Positions 18,072-27,836 of a DNA stretch of 64,000 bases are shown here, one piece after another. The notes beneath the pieces were generated by a model. It was not told the DNA's origin. It made no database searches and saw only the letters and a list, made by a program, of their open reading frames with translations. Numbering within the stretch: the stretch's first letter is position 1; every line of letters starts with the position of its first letter. This DNA comes from JBMTVN01 sp046047235 (GTDB lineage: Bacteria; Verrucomicrobiota; Verrucomicrobiia; Limisphaerales; JAHDYP01), in assembly GCA_046047235.1 (NCBI GenBank), contig JBJOII010000001.1, positions 62,001-126,000 of the forward strand, in the 5' to 3' direction. Position numbers and translations under genes: made by a program.

Positions 18072-21000
18072 TTAGCCTTCGCTACTGCCGTTGCCGTTGC
18101 TGTCGCGTTTCTCCCATTTGCGGACGGGGCGTTCGGGCAGCGTGGTATCGACGGCGGGGTAATAGCTTTGGTCCCCGAGGACGGCATCGATGGCTTGCTG
18201 CAGGTCGCGGCCGGGCCGGACTTTGCAGCGGTCATGGGCTTCGATGAACACCTTTGCTCCGGAGGTTTGTTCCAGGCAGAGGTAGAGGGGAACGCGGCCG
18301 GAGTGACTGGAGGTGACGGCATGCACTTCGGCGAGCTTTTGTTCCGTGAGTGCGGTCATGCGGGCGCGGATATGGACTTGGCGGGTGTATTTTGCGGGGA
18401 CGTCGTCGAGGGACATGATTTCCTGGGGAAAGAGCTTGGGCTGGTCCTCGGCGAGACTGACTTCGGCGACCACCATGATGGGGCGATTGACTTCGAGGAA
18501 GGCGCGGTGCTTTTCGAAATTATCGTTGAGGCAGAGCATCTGGACTGCGCCTTCCATGTCTTCGAGAGTGACTAGGGCGTAGGGTTTGCCGGTCTTTTTT
18601 GAGAACCCTTGCTGGATGGCGGTGATCATGCCGCCGATGCGGGTCATGCCGCGGTTCTGGAGCTGGTTGAGCGTGGTGGTGGTGGAGAGCCCGTAGCGGT
18701 CCAGGATGGCGGCGTAGGGTTTAAGCGGGTGACCGGTGACATAGAAGCCGAGCAGTTCCTTTTCCCAGGCGAGCAGCTCTGAGGAGGGCAGTTCGGGGAA
18801 CCGTTCGATGGGGCGTTCCGTGGTGGGATCTCCGGCGTCGAGGTCACCGAAGAGCGAGGCCTGGCCTTTCTGGCGGTCGGAGGCGAGGCTGGCGGCACGG
18901 GCCAGGGAGTGGTCGATGGCGTTGAGGAGTGTATTGCGGGTTTCGCCGAAAGTATCGAGTGCGCCGCACTTGATGAGACCTTCGAGCATCCGGCGGTTGA
19001 CCACGCGGGTATCCACGCGTTCGCAGAGTTCGGTAATCGAGCTGAAGGGGCCCTTTTCGGCGCGGGCGGCGAGAATACTTTGGACGGCGATTTCGCCGAC
19101 GCCCTTGACGGCGGCCATACCGAAGCGGATGGCGCGCCGGTCGGAATCGGGGCGGATGGGAGCGGGTTCGAAGTAGAGACCGCTTTCGTTGACGTCGGGG
19201 GGGAGGACGTCGATGGCCATGGAGCGGCCTTCGATGATGTATTGGGCGAGCTTGGTAAGGTCGGCCATGTCGTTGGTCATCATGGCGCTGAGGAACTCGA
19301 CCGGGTAATTGGCCTTGAGGTAGGCGGTTTGGTAGGCGACGACGGCGTAGGCGGCGGCGTGGGATTTATTGAAGCCGTAGCCGGCGAATTTTTCCAGGAG
19401 GTCGAACACCTCGTTGGCCTTGGCTTCGGTGATGCCGTTCTTTTCCTTGCAGCCTTTGACGAAGGCCACGCGCTGCTTGGCCATTTCCTCGACCTTCTTT
19501 TTGCCCATGGCGCGGCGCAGCAGGTCGGCACCGCCGAGCGTGTAGCCGGCGAGGATCTGGGTGGCCTGCATGACCTGCTCCTGGTAGATGAGGATGCCGT
19601 AGGTCTCACTGGCGATGGGCTCGAGCAGATCGTGGGGGTACTCGACCTGTTGGCGGCCGTGGCGACGCTCGATGAAGTCCGGGATGAGGTCCATGGGACC
19701 CGGCCGGTAGAGGGAGATGAGAGCTGTGATGTGTTCTACCGAGGCGATCTGGAATTTCCGGCAGAGATCGCGCATACCGCCGGATTCAAGCTGGAACACG
19801 CCGAGAGTCTGCGCGTTATTGAGCAGCTCGTAGGTTTTCTGGTCATCAAGCGGGAGGCGGTCCACGGGAATCTCGACGCCGTGGATGCGTTGGATCATGT
19901 CGCAGGTATTGCGGATGACCGTAAGCGTCTTGAGACCGAGGAAGTCCATTTTCAGCAGGCCGAGGTCCCCGACCGGGCCCATGGCGTACTGGGTTACGAC
20001 GCTGCCTTCGTCGTCGCGTTTGAGGGGGAGGACATTGACGAGCGGCTGGTCGCCGATGACGACGCCGGCGGCGTGCACGGACGAGTTCCGGGTGAGGTCC
20101 TCGAGGACGAAGGCGGTATCGAGCAATTCGCGGGTGACTTCTTCCGTGTCGTAGGCCTGCTTGAGATCAGGCGACTGTTTCAGCGCCTTTTCGAGCGTCA
20201 TCTTCAGCTCGTTGGGGATCATCTTGGCGAGACGATCTCCTTCACTGAAGCTGAGGCCCATGACGCGGGCGAGGTCACGCACCACGGACTTCGCGCCCAT
20301 GGTGCCGAAGGTAATGATTTGCGCGACCGATTCGCGTCCGTATTTCTCGCGAACGTATTCGATGACATCGGCGCGACGGTCGTCGGCGAAGTCGATGTCG
20401 ATATCGGGGGGGTTGACGCGTTCGGGGTTCAGGAACCGTTCGAACAGGAGACCGTAGCGGATGGGGTCGACATTGGAGATCTCGAGGAGGTAGGTGACGA
20501 GCGAACCTGCGGCGGATCCACGGGCGACGCAGGAGATGCCCTTTTCGCGACCGTAGCGGACAAAGTCACCGACGATAAGGAAGTAGCTGACGAAGCCGGT
20601 TGTCTCGATGACGCCGAGTTCGAGTTGGAGGCGGTCGATGATCGTTTGGATGGAGGCAGCGACGGCGGGATCCTCCTGCCATTTCTCGGGGACGAACGCG
20701 TCTGGATCGTGGCCCTCTGCGGGAGCATAGGCAGGCAGCCGGGCGGGGTCTTCGACGCGGTCGACGACGAACTCGCGATCGACTGCACGGGCGGTGATCC
20801 CATAGCGTCCGGCGAGGGCTTCGGCGAGGACATGGCGGAGGTAACCTTCGCGGGTAAAGACTTCGGGCGGGTCGTAGACGGGGTAGTGGAGCGTGCCGAA
20901 CTCGATCTCGAGATTGCAGCGTTCGGCGACGGCGAGGGTATTTTTGACGGCCTCGGGGGTTTCGGCGAACAGTTCGGCCATTTCCTCGGCGGAGCGGAGG

Positions 21001-21746
21001 TAGAACTGCTCGGGCTGGTAGCGCATCCGTTTGGAATCGGCGACCTGGCTTTGGGTTCCGATACAGATCAGGCAATCATGGGCCTGCCAGTGTTCGCGGC
21101 GCACGTAGTGGACGTCGTTGGTGGCGACGAGCTGGAGGCCGAAATCCTTGGACCAGGGGATGAGGTGTTTATTGACGATGGCCTGTTCGTGGATGCCGTG
21201 GTTTTGGATTTCCAGGAAGTAGTTGTCCGGGCCGAAGACTTGTTTGAACCAGTCGATGGAATCACGGGCACGGTCGAGCTGCTCCTTGACGATGAGGTCG
21301 GGCACTTCGCTGGCGAGGCAGCCGGAGAAGGCGATGATGCCTTCGTGGTGTTGTTCAAGGATCTCCTTATCGATACGCGGCTTATAGTAGTAGCCCTCGA
21401 GGTGGCCGGCGGTGACGAGTTTGACGAGGTTTTGGTAACCGGTGACGTCCTTGGCGAGGAGCAGCAGGTGGTTGTAGACCTCTTTGCCGCCGCCGCCGGA
21501 GGATTTGCGTTCATGGCGGCTACCGGGGGCGACATAGACCTCGCAACCGATGATGGGCTTGATGCCTTTCTTGCGGGCGGCCTGGTAGAAGTCGATCGCA
21601 CCGAAAAGGACGCCGTGGTCGGTAATGGCGATGGCGGGGAACTCCAGTTCCGCGGCACGGTCCATCAAACGGTCCACCCGGCACGCCCCGTCCAGCAGGG
21701 AATACTCCGTATGCAGATGCAGATGCACAAACTCAGCCCGACCCAT
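18072..21746 (-). CDS. dnaE: DNA polymerase III alpha subunit
   Basis: The replicative polymerase catalytic subunit, 1224 residues, a normal DnaE1 length. The N-terminal PHP domain (VHLHLHTEYSLLDGACR from residue 7, ITDHGVLFGA) is intact in its visible metal-binding residues. The polymerase core has the catalytic aspartates in PDIDIDFADDRR near residue 445, and the fingers/helix-hairpin-helix region includes GYGFNKSHAAAYA. The C-terminal OB fold (RIGGMITAIQQGFSKKTG) is present, then a tail ending in Gly/Ser/Glu. It is transcribed leftward alone, 195 bp after secA. Confidence 0.97.
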   Translation of the reverse strand: MGRAEFVHLHLHTEYSLLDGACRVDRLMDRAAELEFPAIAITDHGVLFGAIDFYQAARKKGIKPIIGCEVYVAPGSRHERKSSGGGGKEVYNHLLLLAKDVTGYQNLVKLVTAGHLEGYYYKPRIDKEILEQHHEGIIAFSGCLASEVPDLIVKEQLDRARDSIDWFKQVFGPDNYFLEIQNHGIHEQAIVNKHLIPWSKDFGLQLVATNDVHYVRREHWQAHDCLICIGTQSQVADSKRMRYQPEQFYLRSAEEMAELFAETPEAVKNTLAVAERCNLEIEFGTLHYPVYDPPEVFTREGYLRHVLAEALAGRYGITARAVDREFVVDRVEDPARLPAYAPAEGHDPDAFVPEKWQEDPAVAASIQTIIDRLQLELGVIETTGFVSYFLIVGDFVRYGREKGISCVARGSAAGSLVTYLLEISNVDPIRYGLLFERFLNPERVNPPDIDIDFADDRRADVIEYVREKYGRESVAQIITFGTMGAKSVVRDLARVMGLSFSEGDRLAKMIPNELKMTLEKALKQSPDLKQAYDTEEVTRELLDTAFVLEDLTRNSSVHAAGVVIGDQPLVNVLPLKRDDEGSVVTQYAMGPVGDLGLLKMDFLGLKTLTVIRNTCDMIQRIHGVEIPVDRLPLDDQKTYELLNNAQTLGVFQLESGGMRDLCRKFQIASVEHITALISLYRPGPMDLIPDFIERRHGRQQVEYPHDLLEPIASETYGILIYQEQVMQATQILAGYTLGGADLLRRAMGKKKVEEMAKQRVAFVKGCKEKNGITEAKANEVFDLLEKFAGYGFNKSHAAAYAVVAYQTAYLKANYPVEFLSAMMTNDMADLTKLAQYIIEGRSMAIDVLPPDVNESGLYFEPAPIRPDSDRRAIRFGMAAVKGVGEIAVQSILAARAEKGPFSSITELCERVDTRVVNRRMLEGLIKCGALDTFGETRNTLLNAIDHSLARAASLASDRQKGQASLFGDLDAGDPTTERPIERFPELPSSELLAWEKELLGFYVTGHPLKPYAAILDRYGLSTTTTLNQLQNRGMTRIGGMITAIQQGFSKKTGKPYALVTLEDMEGAVQMLCLNDNFEKHRAFLEVNRPIMVVAEVSLAEDQPKLFPQEIMSLDDVPAKYTRQVHIRARMTALTEQKLAEVHAVTSSHSGRVPLYLCLEQTSGAKVFIEAHDRCKVRPGRDLQQAIDAVLGDQSYYPAVDTTLPERPVRKWEKRDSNGNGSSEG

Positions 21747-21864
21747 GCCGCTGAGCTTATCCCGCGTATGGGCAGGCGAAAACCGGAAACCCCCATCCTG
21801 AAAAAATAGTCTGTAAAGACTTGATTATAAAGCCGATCAAGGTGCGCCTCCGCAGGAGGCCCAG

Positions 21865-21901
21865 CCAAAAAGAACCCCCCGGCGAAGGTATCGCTGGGGG
21901 G
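21865..21901 (-). terminator. Rho-independent terminator of secA
   Basis: Read on the minus strand, an 11-bp GC-rich stem (arms at 21891-21901 and 21875-21885, one G-U wobble, 5-nt loop) is followed at once by TTCTTTTTGG. It lies about 40 bp beyond the secA stop and before dnaE. Confidence 0.75.
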
Positions 21902-21941
21902 GGGGTGAAAGACCGAGGTATGCCGGGAGGGTTCGAACAGC

Positions 21942-24900
21942 CTAACGACCGCAGCACTGTTTGTATTTCTTGCCGCTGCCACAGGGGCAGGGATCGTTGC
22001 GACCGACTTTGGGACCACCGCGAACCGGCTTGGTTTTTTCGACGGCGTCGGCTGCTTCGCTGACGATGTCGCTGGCTTTGGCCTTAGGGGCGGGCTGGGA
22101 GGATTCGGTGGTCGTACCACCGAAGGCGCTCGTGGTGCTATGGACCGTGCGCTGGGGCAGGTTATGGAGGAACTGCTCGAACGCCATCATGCTGGAGGCG
22201 CTACGGAAGATGTTGTGACAGATCTCGCTTTTGATATTCACCATGAGGTCCTCGAAGACCTTGAAGGCTTCGGCCTTGTATTCAATGAGCGGATCGCGTT
22301 GTCCGTAGGCACGCAGGCCGATGGAGTTACGCAGGCTGTCCATGCCGTAGAGGTGTTCCTGCCAGAGACGGTCAATGGAGCTGAGGATCGTGTAACGCTC
22401 GACAGCCTTGAGTTGTTCGGGCTGTTCAAAACTGATCTTAAGCTCGTAGGCCTTGCGGACGGCTTCGGTGAGGTAGACGCAGGCAGCGAACTGGGCTGCA
22501 CTCATCCCCTCGAAGATCGAACCGTCAGTAGGCTGTTCGGTGGCCTTGCTCGCCACGTCGGTCAGTTCCTTCTCAGAAACCCCCAGCGGAAAGGTCAGGT
22601 TAACCCAGTCAGCCAGACCGCGCATGTTCCAGGCGTCCGTATCGTCGTCGGCAGAGCTGAACTCACCGATCTTCTGGACGATGACCTCTTCCATGATGTC
22701 CATGAGGCGGTCACGCACGTCTTCACTGACGATGATTTCATTGCGGAAGCCATAGATGACTTCGCGCTGCTTGTTCATCACGTCATCGTATTCGAGCGTG
22801 CGCTTCCGGATCTGGAAGTTGTGTTGTTCGACGCGTTTCTGGGCCTGTTGGATGGAGCGGTTCAGCAGCGGATGCTCCAGCTCCTGACCTTCTTCCAGCC
22901 CGACGCGCTCCATAACCTTGACGATGCGGTCGGAACCGAAGAGGCGCATCAGGTCATCTTCCAGCGAGATGAAGAAGTGCGACGCACCCGGGTCGCCCTG
23001 GCGGGCGCAACGACCACGGAGCTGGCGGTCGATACGGCGTGATTCGTGTCGCTCAGTAGCGAGCACGTGCAAACCGCCGAGTTCGCCCACTCCTGCGCCG
23101 AGCTTAATGTCGGTGCCGCGACCCGCCATGTTTGTGGCGATGGTGACCGCTCCGCGCTGACCGGCCCGGGCGACGATCTCGGCTTCCTTCTGGTGGTATT
23201 TGGCGTTGAGGACGCTGTGGACGATACCGGCCCGTCCAAGCATGCGGGAAAGCGTTTCGCTGACCTCGACGCTGATGGTGCCAACGAGGATGGGACGGCC
23301 CTGGCTATGGACATCCTGGATTTCCTTAAGGACGGCCGCGTATTTTTCCCGGCGGGTCTTGTAGACGGAATCGTTGGAGTCCTTTCGTGCAACCGGGCGG
23401 TTGGTGGGAATGACGAGCACGCCCAGTTTGTAAATGTCGTGGAACTCCTGCGCTTCCGTCTCCGCGGTTCCGGTCATGCCGGCGAGTTTGGCGTAGAGGC
23501 GGAAGTAGTTTTGGATGGTGATGGTTGCCAGAGTCTGGGTTTCGCGCTCGATGGCGACCCCTTCCTTGGCTTCAACCGCCTGGTGCAGGCCATCGCTCCA
23601 GCGACGACCGGTCATGAGGCGGCCGGTGTTTTCGTCGACGATGATCACCTTGTTCTCCTGCACGACGTAATGGACATCGCGCTTGTAGAGGCAGAAGGCC
23701 TTCAGCAATTGGGAGATGGTGTGGATCTGGGCGGCTTTGCGTTCGAATTCCGACTGGATCTTGGCCTTGGCCTCCATGCGTTTCCGGACGTCCGTTTCCG
23801 GGCCGGAATCGATTTCATGGAAGAGCACCGTGAGGTCAGGCAACACGAAAGCTTCGGGGTCTTTGGGACTCAGGAAGCCGCGACCTTTCTCTGTGAGATC
23901 GGCGTCGTGACCTTTCTCATCGATGGCGAAGAACAGCTCCTCTTTCTGCGCGTAGAGCTGGCGTTTGGTTTGGTCGAGATGCAGCTCCATCTCGGCCTTT
24001 TGCATCATGCGGATGTAATCCGGATCTTCGAGGAACTTGAGGAGGTCATCGGAGCGCGGGGTGCCCATCTTGACCTTGTAGAGCAGCAGGCCCAGCTCGC
24101 GTTCGAGTTCATCGGGCTTCTCCGGGTTTGTGCCATCGAGGGGTTTGAGCTTCTTGCGCAATTCCTCGGCTTCGCTGAGGTAGCGGTTGGCCAGACGCTC
24201 CTGCTGGTAGACCAGGCTTTGAACGACCGGTTTGTACTGGTCGAACTGCTGGTCCACGTGCACCACTGCGGGGCCACTGATAATCAGGGGTGTCCGCGCT
24301 TCATCGATCAGGATCGAGTCCACCTCGTCGACGATGGCGAAGTAGTGTCCGCGCTGCACCTGATCCTCGCGACGTGTGGCCATGCCGTTGTCGCGGAGGT
24401 AATCGAAACCGAACTCGGCGTTGGTGCCGTAGGTGATGTCGCAGTTGTATTGTTCCCGGCGGACGGACGGGGGCTGGTCATGGAGGATACAGCCGACCGT
24501 GAGTCCGAGGAGTTTATAGACGGCACCCATCCACTCGCTATCGCGGGCGGCCAGGTAATCGTTCACGGTGACCACGTGCACGCCGCGCCCGGTCAGTGCG
24601 TTCAGGAAGACGGGCATGGTGGCGACGAGTGTCTTGCCTTCGCCGGTGGCCATTTCTGCGATCTTGCCCCGGTGCAACGCCATGCCGCCGACCAGCTGGA
24701 CGTCGAACGGAACCATCTCCCAACGGAGGGGGTGTCCGCGCACGGTGACGTCCTGCCCGACAAGTCGGCGGCAGGCATTTTTCACCACAGCGAACGCCTC
24801 GGGCATGATTTCGTCCAGGGTGCGGGCCAGTTCCCCGAGGTCCTCGATCGCGGACAACTGGGCTTTCCAGGCCGCGGTCTTCTCCCTCAGAACGTCCTCC

Positions 24901-25016
24901 GGTTGGGATTGCAACGCCTGTTCCAGTTCGTTGATGCGGGCCACAATGGGCTGCATCCGTCGGATCTCGCGGTCGTTTTTCGACCCGATGATCTTTTTGA
25001 TGATGTAACCGATCAT
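21942..25016 (-). CDS. secA: Preprotein translocase ATPase SecA
   Basis: The motor that drives unfolded preproteins through SecYEG. The product has 1024 residues, over 100 longer than typical SecA. Walker A is MATGEGKT at 122-129, the DEAD-type box VDEVDSILIDEARTPL follows, and the C-terminal zinc-binding tail is DPCPCGSGKKYKQCCGR, the SecB/ribosome-binding element. Extra length sits partly in a charged helical insertion after the IISGPAV block (about residues 255-375, including LKKLKPLDG-like and KRQLYAQKEELFF segments); comparable insertions are known in SecA of Bacteroidota and relatives. The start at 25016 fits the usual N-terminus. Confidence 0.96.
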   Translation of the reverse strand: MIGYIIKKIIGSKNDREIRRMQPIVARINELEQALQSQPEDVLREKTAAWKAQLSAIEDLGELARTLDEIMPEAFAVVKNACRRLVGQDVTVRGHPLRWEMVPFDVQLVGGMALHRGKIAEMATGEGKTLVATMPVFLNALTGRGVHVVTVNDYLAARDSEWMGAVYKLLGLTVGCILHDQPPSVRREQYNCDITYGTNAEFGFDYLRDNGMATRREDQVQRGHYFAIVDEVDSILIDEARTPLIISGPAVVHVDQQFDQYKPVVQSLVYQQERLANRYLSEAEELRKKLKPLDGTNPEKPDELERELGLLLYKVKMGTPRSDDLLKFLEDPDYIRMMQKAEMELHLDQTKRQLYAQKEELFFAIDEKGHDADLTEKGRGFLSPKDPEAFVLPDLTVLFHEIDSGPETDVRKRMEAKAKIQSEFERKAAQIHTISQLLKAFCLYKRDVHYVVQENKVIIVDENTGRLMTGRRWSDGLHQAVEAKEGVAIERETQTLATITIQNYFRLYAKLAGMTGTAETEAQEFHDIYKLGVLVIPTNRPVARKDSNDSVYKTRREKYAAVLKEIQDVHSQGRPILVGTISVEVSETLSRMLGRAGIVHSVLNAKYHQKEAEIVARAGQRGAVTIATNMAGRGTDIKLGAGVGELGGLHVLATERHESRRIDRQLRGRCARQGDPGASHFFISLEDDLMRLFGSDRIVKVMERVGLEEGQELEHPLLNRSIQQAQKRVEQHNFQIRKRTLEYDDVMNKQREVIYGFRNEIIVSEDVRDRLMDIMEEVIVQKIGEFSSADDDTDAWNMRGLADWVNLTFPLGVSEKELTDVASKATEQPTDGSIFEGMSAAQFAACVYLTEAVRKAYELKISFEQPEQLKAVERYTILSSIDRLWQEHLYGMDSLRNSIGLRAYGQRDPLIEYKAEAFKVFEDLMVNIKSEICHNIFRSASSMMAFEQFLHNLPQRTVHSTTSAFGGTTTESSQPAPKAKASDIVSEAADAVEKTKPVRGGPKVGRNDPCPCGSGKKYKQCCGR

Positions 25017-25341
25017 TAGAAAAAGAGTTACCCAAGCTACGGAAAGCCCCTAGGACCGTCAAAGGGAATCCAATCCATGGAATCCCTTGCAAAGTCGAGG
25101 TGCGTCTGATTTAGTGCTAACCAGTCGTATCTATTTTCGGGAGGGCTGGCTAAAGCCTGGACCGGAAGAAGCCGACTGCTCCCTGAGTGGCGAAAGCGCC
25201 GTTCTTGAGAACAGATGAGCGGGAAGGCTTCGGATTCGAACTTGAATGAGCACAACGTTTGCAATCGATCAGGCCTCTGCGGCTCAGGGTGACACCCCGA
25301 CCGCGGAGGAGGACAGTATAGTCTACTCGCGTTATTCCACG
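25017..25341. other. Gene-free divergent region between secA and the BON-domain gene (325 bp)
   Basis: It must contain the secA promoter on the minus strand. Two small hairpins are visible close together, GGCGAAAGCGCC-like at 25190-25202 and GTTCTTGAGAAC at 25202-25213. No gene or RNA family was recognised. An in-frame upstream ATG at 25246 for the BON gene is possible. Confidence 0.45.
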
Positions 25342-25647
25342 ATGGCCCTTCAGAGCCATCGCCCCCCTACCCTGCGTCGCTCCCGACGCTCCCTGCACCC
25401 GCCCGGTTCGCATAGGGCTCCCGTGCACGGCATAGCTGGGGATGACATCCATACGGCGGACCGTTGCCGCGAGGCCTTGCGGTGGATCACCACCCTGCCC
25501 GAAGGCTCGATCCGTTTGGAAGTCGCCGCAGGGCGTGTGACACTCCATGGTCTCGTGCGTCGGAACGCCGAACGCGAGGCGGCCGGCGAAGCGGTCCGGC
25601 AGGTGGAAGGCGTGACCGTTATCGACAACCAGATCGACGTTCAGTAA
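25342..25647 (+). CDS. Small BON-domain protein
   Basis: About 101 residues from the ATG at 25342. Residues 1-35 are basic and low in structure; residues 41-101 match one BON domain, with REALRWI, IRLEVAAGRVTLHGLVRR, and EAVRQVEGVTVIDNQIDV forming the alpha-beta-beta-alpha-beta pattern. BON domains bind membranes or ligands in osmotic-stress and secretin-linked proteins. No signal peptide is obvious, which is unusual, and the basic N-terminal part may be disordered. An earlier ATG at 25246 would add 32 residues without recognisable content. Confidence 0.6.
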   Translation: MALQSHRPPTLRRSRRSLHPPGSHRAPVHGIAGDDIHTADRCREALRWITTLPEGSIRLEVAAGRVTLHGLVRRNAEREAAGEAVRQVEGVTVIDNQIDVQ

Positions 25648-25778
25648 TTGGCGTCGGGGCGGAGGTTGATTCCGGGCGCAGGCGATGCCTGCAAGCATTC
25701 CTGCAAGAGGGGGCGGCCGTAGAATTCACTACCGGTCAACCCCTGTTGTTTGTACATGTCCCGTCGGTTGCCGGACCG

Positions 25779-26348
25779 ATGAGACTGATTTTGCACGAGA
25801 AAGTGAGGCAGGAGGGGGTGCGGAGCCTGGCTTGGGTTCAGGCCTTCCTTGCGGGCTATGATACTTCCATGCTGGGCTGGCTGCGCATTGACCTCGGGCG
25901 GGAGTATAAGGACCGTCTGGGTCGGCGTTACCGGAAGTACCGTGGGATATATGGCCGTTGCTGGTATCCCACGGAAGCCCAGCCCACGATCCGGCTGAGC
26001 TGTCAGGTACCGGGGCCATTCCCGTGCGACATTGTCACGCGGCTTAAGCCGCTTTACCGCAATCCGGACGGAACGTGGCCGGCTGAAGCCCGACGCCTGC
26101 GGGGTCCGATCTTCAAGGCGCCAAAGTCTGACCGTCAATGGAAGCGGGTCTACGGGACAACCCGCGTTGCCACCCTGGATGAGGGCATTATTTGGATTTT
26201 CGCGCATGAAGCCTTTCACTGGCTGACGAAGAGCCGACAACTCAAGGGTCGCAACAACGAGATTGAGGCCGACGCCTTCGCGGACGGTTGCCTGGCAGAT
26301 TTCCGGGCTGGGAGGCCACCACACGGCAATGTGCCCGGCTCCGGTTAG
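25779..26348 (+). CDS. Putative zinc metalloprotease-like protein (HEXXH)
   Basis: About 189 residues. A HEAFH motif (His144-Glu-Ala-Phe-His148) sits in a hydrophobic helix (IIWIFAHEAFHWL) and is followed 15-20 residues later by NNEIEADAFADG, the arrangement of gluzincin-type zinc sites where a downstream Glu supplies the third ligand. The N-terminal half is basic and aromatic (RREYKDRLGRRYRKYRGIYGR-type composition) with two Cys. No signal peptide is seen. I do not recognise the family; an SprT-like or small intracellular protease fold is possible. The frame extends further upstream without support. It precedes a secreted FG-GAP gene by 57 bp. Confidence 0.55.
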   Translation: MRLILHEKVRQEGVRSLAWVQAFLAGYDTSMLGWLRIDLGREYKDRLGRRYRKYRGIYGRCWYPTEAQPTIRLSCQVPGPFPCDIVTRLKPLYRNPDGTWPAEARRLRGPIFKAPKSDRQWKRVYGTTRVATLDEGIIWIFAHEAFHWLTKSRQLKGRNNEIEADAFADGCLADFRAGRPPHGNVPGSG

Positions 26349-26405
26349 TGTTTTACCATCGGGCGGCCGGCAGCTAGTGTGCCCATAATCCCTATCATTG
26401 AAGTG

Positions 26406-27602
26406 ATGACACGCTACACGCTCCTCTTGCCGATCCTCTGCCTGAGCGCAGGGGTACTTCAAATCCATGCGGCCACTCCCCTGCCTGAGCCGCCGGCGCT
26501 CAGAGTCCGCCCCCAGACGATCGACGACCAGATCGGGATTGGCTACGGGCTGGCGGTTGCCGATGTTGATGGTGACGGCAAGGACGATATCCTGTTAGCC
26601 GACCAGCACGAGATTGTTTGGTATCACAACCCCAGCTGGCAGAAGTATCGCATAACGGGTGCATTGACGCCGGAGGACCATGTTTGCATCGCGGCACGGG
26701 ACATTGATGGTGACGGCCGGGCGGAGGTGGCGGTGGGTGCGGGGTGGAACCCGGGCGACACCGAGAACAGCGGAGCCGTTTTTTATCTCATGCCACCTGA
26801 GGACCGCACGGGTATGTGGGAGCCCATCCGGCTGCCACACGAACCCACCGTGCATCGCATGCATTGGATCCGGATGCAGGACGGAACCTATTCCCTGGTT
26901 GTGCTGCCCTTGCATGGCCGCGGCAACAAGAACACCGAAGGCGCCGGAGTACGCGTGCTGGCTTACCGTCCCCCGGTAAACCCACACGACACATGGGAGA
27001 CCTTTCTGCTCAACGATACGTTGCATCTGACGCACAACTTTGACCCCACCGCGTGGGAAGCCAACGCAACCCGGGAAGGCATCCTGCTCGCCTCGAAGGA
27101 GGGACTGATGCGAATGGAAGGCTCGGATAGCGGCTGGAGAACCCGACAGCTCACCGCAAGGGGTGCCGGCGAAACTCGCTCCGGAAAGCTCCCTGGCGGA
27201 AACCGGTTCCTGACGAGCATCGAACCGTTCCACGGCAACGAAGCGGTGGTTTATACGACTAGCGGACAGGATTTCGAGCGCGCTGTCCTCGACAACACAC
27301 TCATCCAGGGCCACGCCCTGGCGACAGGAGACCTGCTGGGCACAGGCTGGGATCAGGTGGTCGTTGGGTGGCGGGGCCCCATCCCCACACGCCCCGGGGT
27401 CAAGGTCGGCATCAAGCTGTTCGCACCTACGGATCGCGACGGCAGCACCTGGAAGCTGCACGCCCTCGTCGATGACGATACGATGGCCTGCGAGGACTTG
27501 AAGCTGGCCGACCTCAACGGGGACGGAATGCTGGACATCGTGGCATGCGGGAGGGCTTCGAAGAACGTCATCATTTACTGGAACGAGACCGGTGCGAATT
27601 AG
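26406..27602 (+). CDS. Secreted FG-GAP/VCBS-repeat protein
   Basis: A 398-residue exported protein: signal peptide TRYTLLLPILCLSAGVLQIHA, then beta-propeller-like blades marked by calcium-binding loops, DVDGDGKDDILL, DIDGDGRAEVAV and DLNGDGMLDIVA. Between these are degenerate blades without the Asp-rich loop. Such proteins are abundant in this phylum and usually have binding or unknown roles. The ATG at 26406 is chosen because it begins the signal peptide directly; an in-frame upstream start would add nine residues. Confidence 0.8.
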   Translation: MTRYTLLLPILCLSAGVLQIHAATPLPEPPALRVRPQTIDDQIGIGYGLAVADVDGDGKDDILLADQHEIVWYHNPSWQKYRITGALTPEDHVCIAARDIDGDGRAEVAVGAGWNPGDTENSGAVFYLMPPEDRTGMWEPIRLPHEPTVHRMHWIRMQDGTYSLVVLPLHGRGNKNTEGAGVRVLAYRPPVNPHDTWETFLLNDTLHLTHNFDPTAWEANATREGILLASKEGLMRMEGSDSGWRTRQLTARGAGETRSGKLPGGNRFLTSIEPFHGNEAVVYTTSGQDFERAVLDNTLIQGHALATGDLLGTGWDQVVVGWRGPIPTRPGVKVGIKLFAPTDRDGSTWKLHALVDDDTMACEDLKLADLNGDGMLDIVACGRASKNVIIYWNETGAN

Positions 27603-27603
27603 A

Positions 27604-27617
27604 GCGAGCGCGCTCGC
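27604..27617 (+). terminator. Perfect 14-bp palindrome after the FG-GAP gene
   Basis: GCGAGCGCGCTCGC lies 1 bp beyond the stop codon and is followed by ATTCTT. It could act as a weak terminator; the absence of a loop and of a long T-run keeps this tentative. Confidence 0.3.
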
Positions 27618-27836
27618 ATTCTTGAAGGCGGACGCATGCACCTCTTGAGGCGCCACCGGTTTTGACGGAGCCAAACCTATCTGCATCAAGATGAAATTCC
27701 CCCCAGTGGGACGAAGCTTGCGCCAAGGAAGTGCTGGCAGCTTTGAGTTCGATGCGGCACATTGCCCGAGTAACAGGCAGGACCACGTGAAGCAGGCGTT
27801 CATGCCGGGTCCACGCCCACCCCTTCGGACCTCACC

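Noticed and set aside
18909..21809. A 966-codon open frame antisense to dnaE, plus a 657-codon one antisense to secA (23046-25019).
   Set aside because: Their products are Glu/Asp/Gly/Val-rich without domains, and they mirror the strong codon bias of the real genes on the other strand. Long antisense frames are expected in GC-rich DNA.
21905..21950. GGGTTCGAAC-like sequence resembling a tRNA T-arm downstream of secA.
   Set aside because: There is no matching acceptor or anticodon stem; it lies beside the secA stop and terminator.
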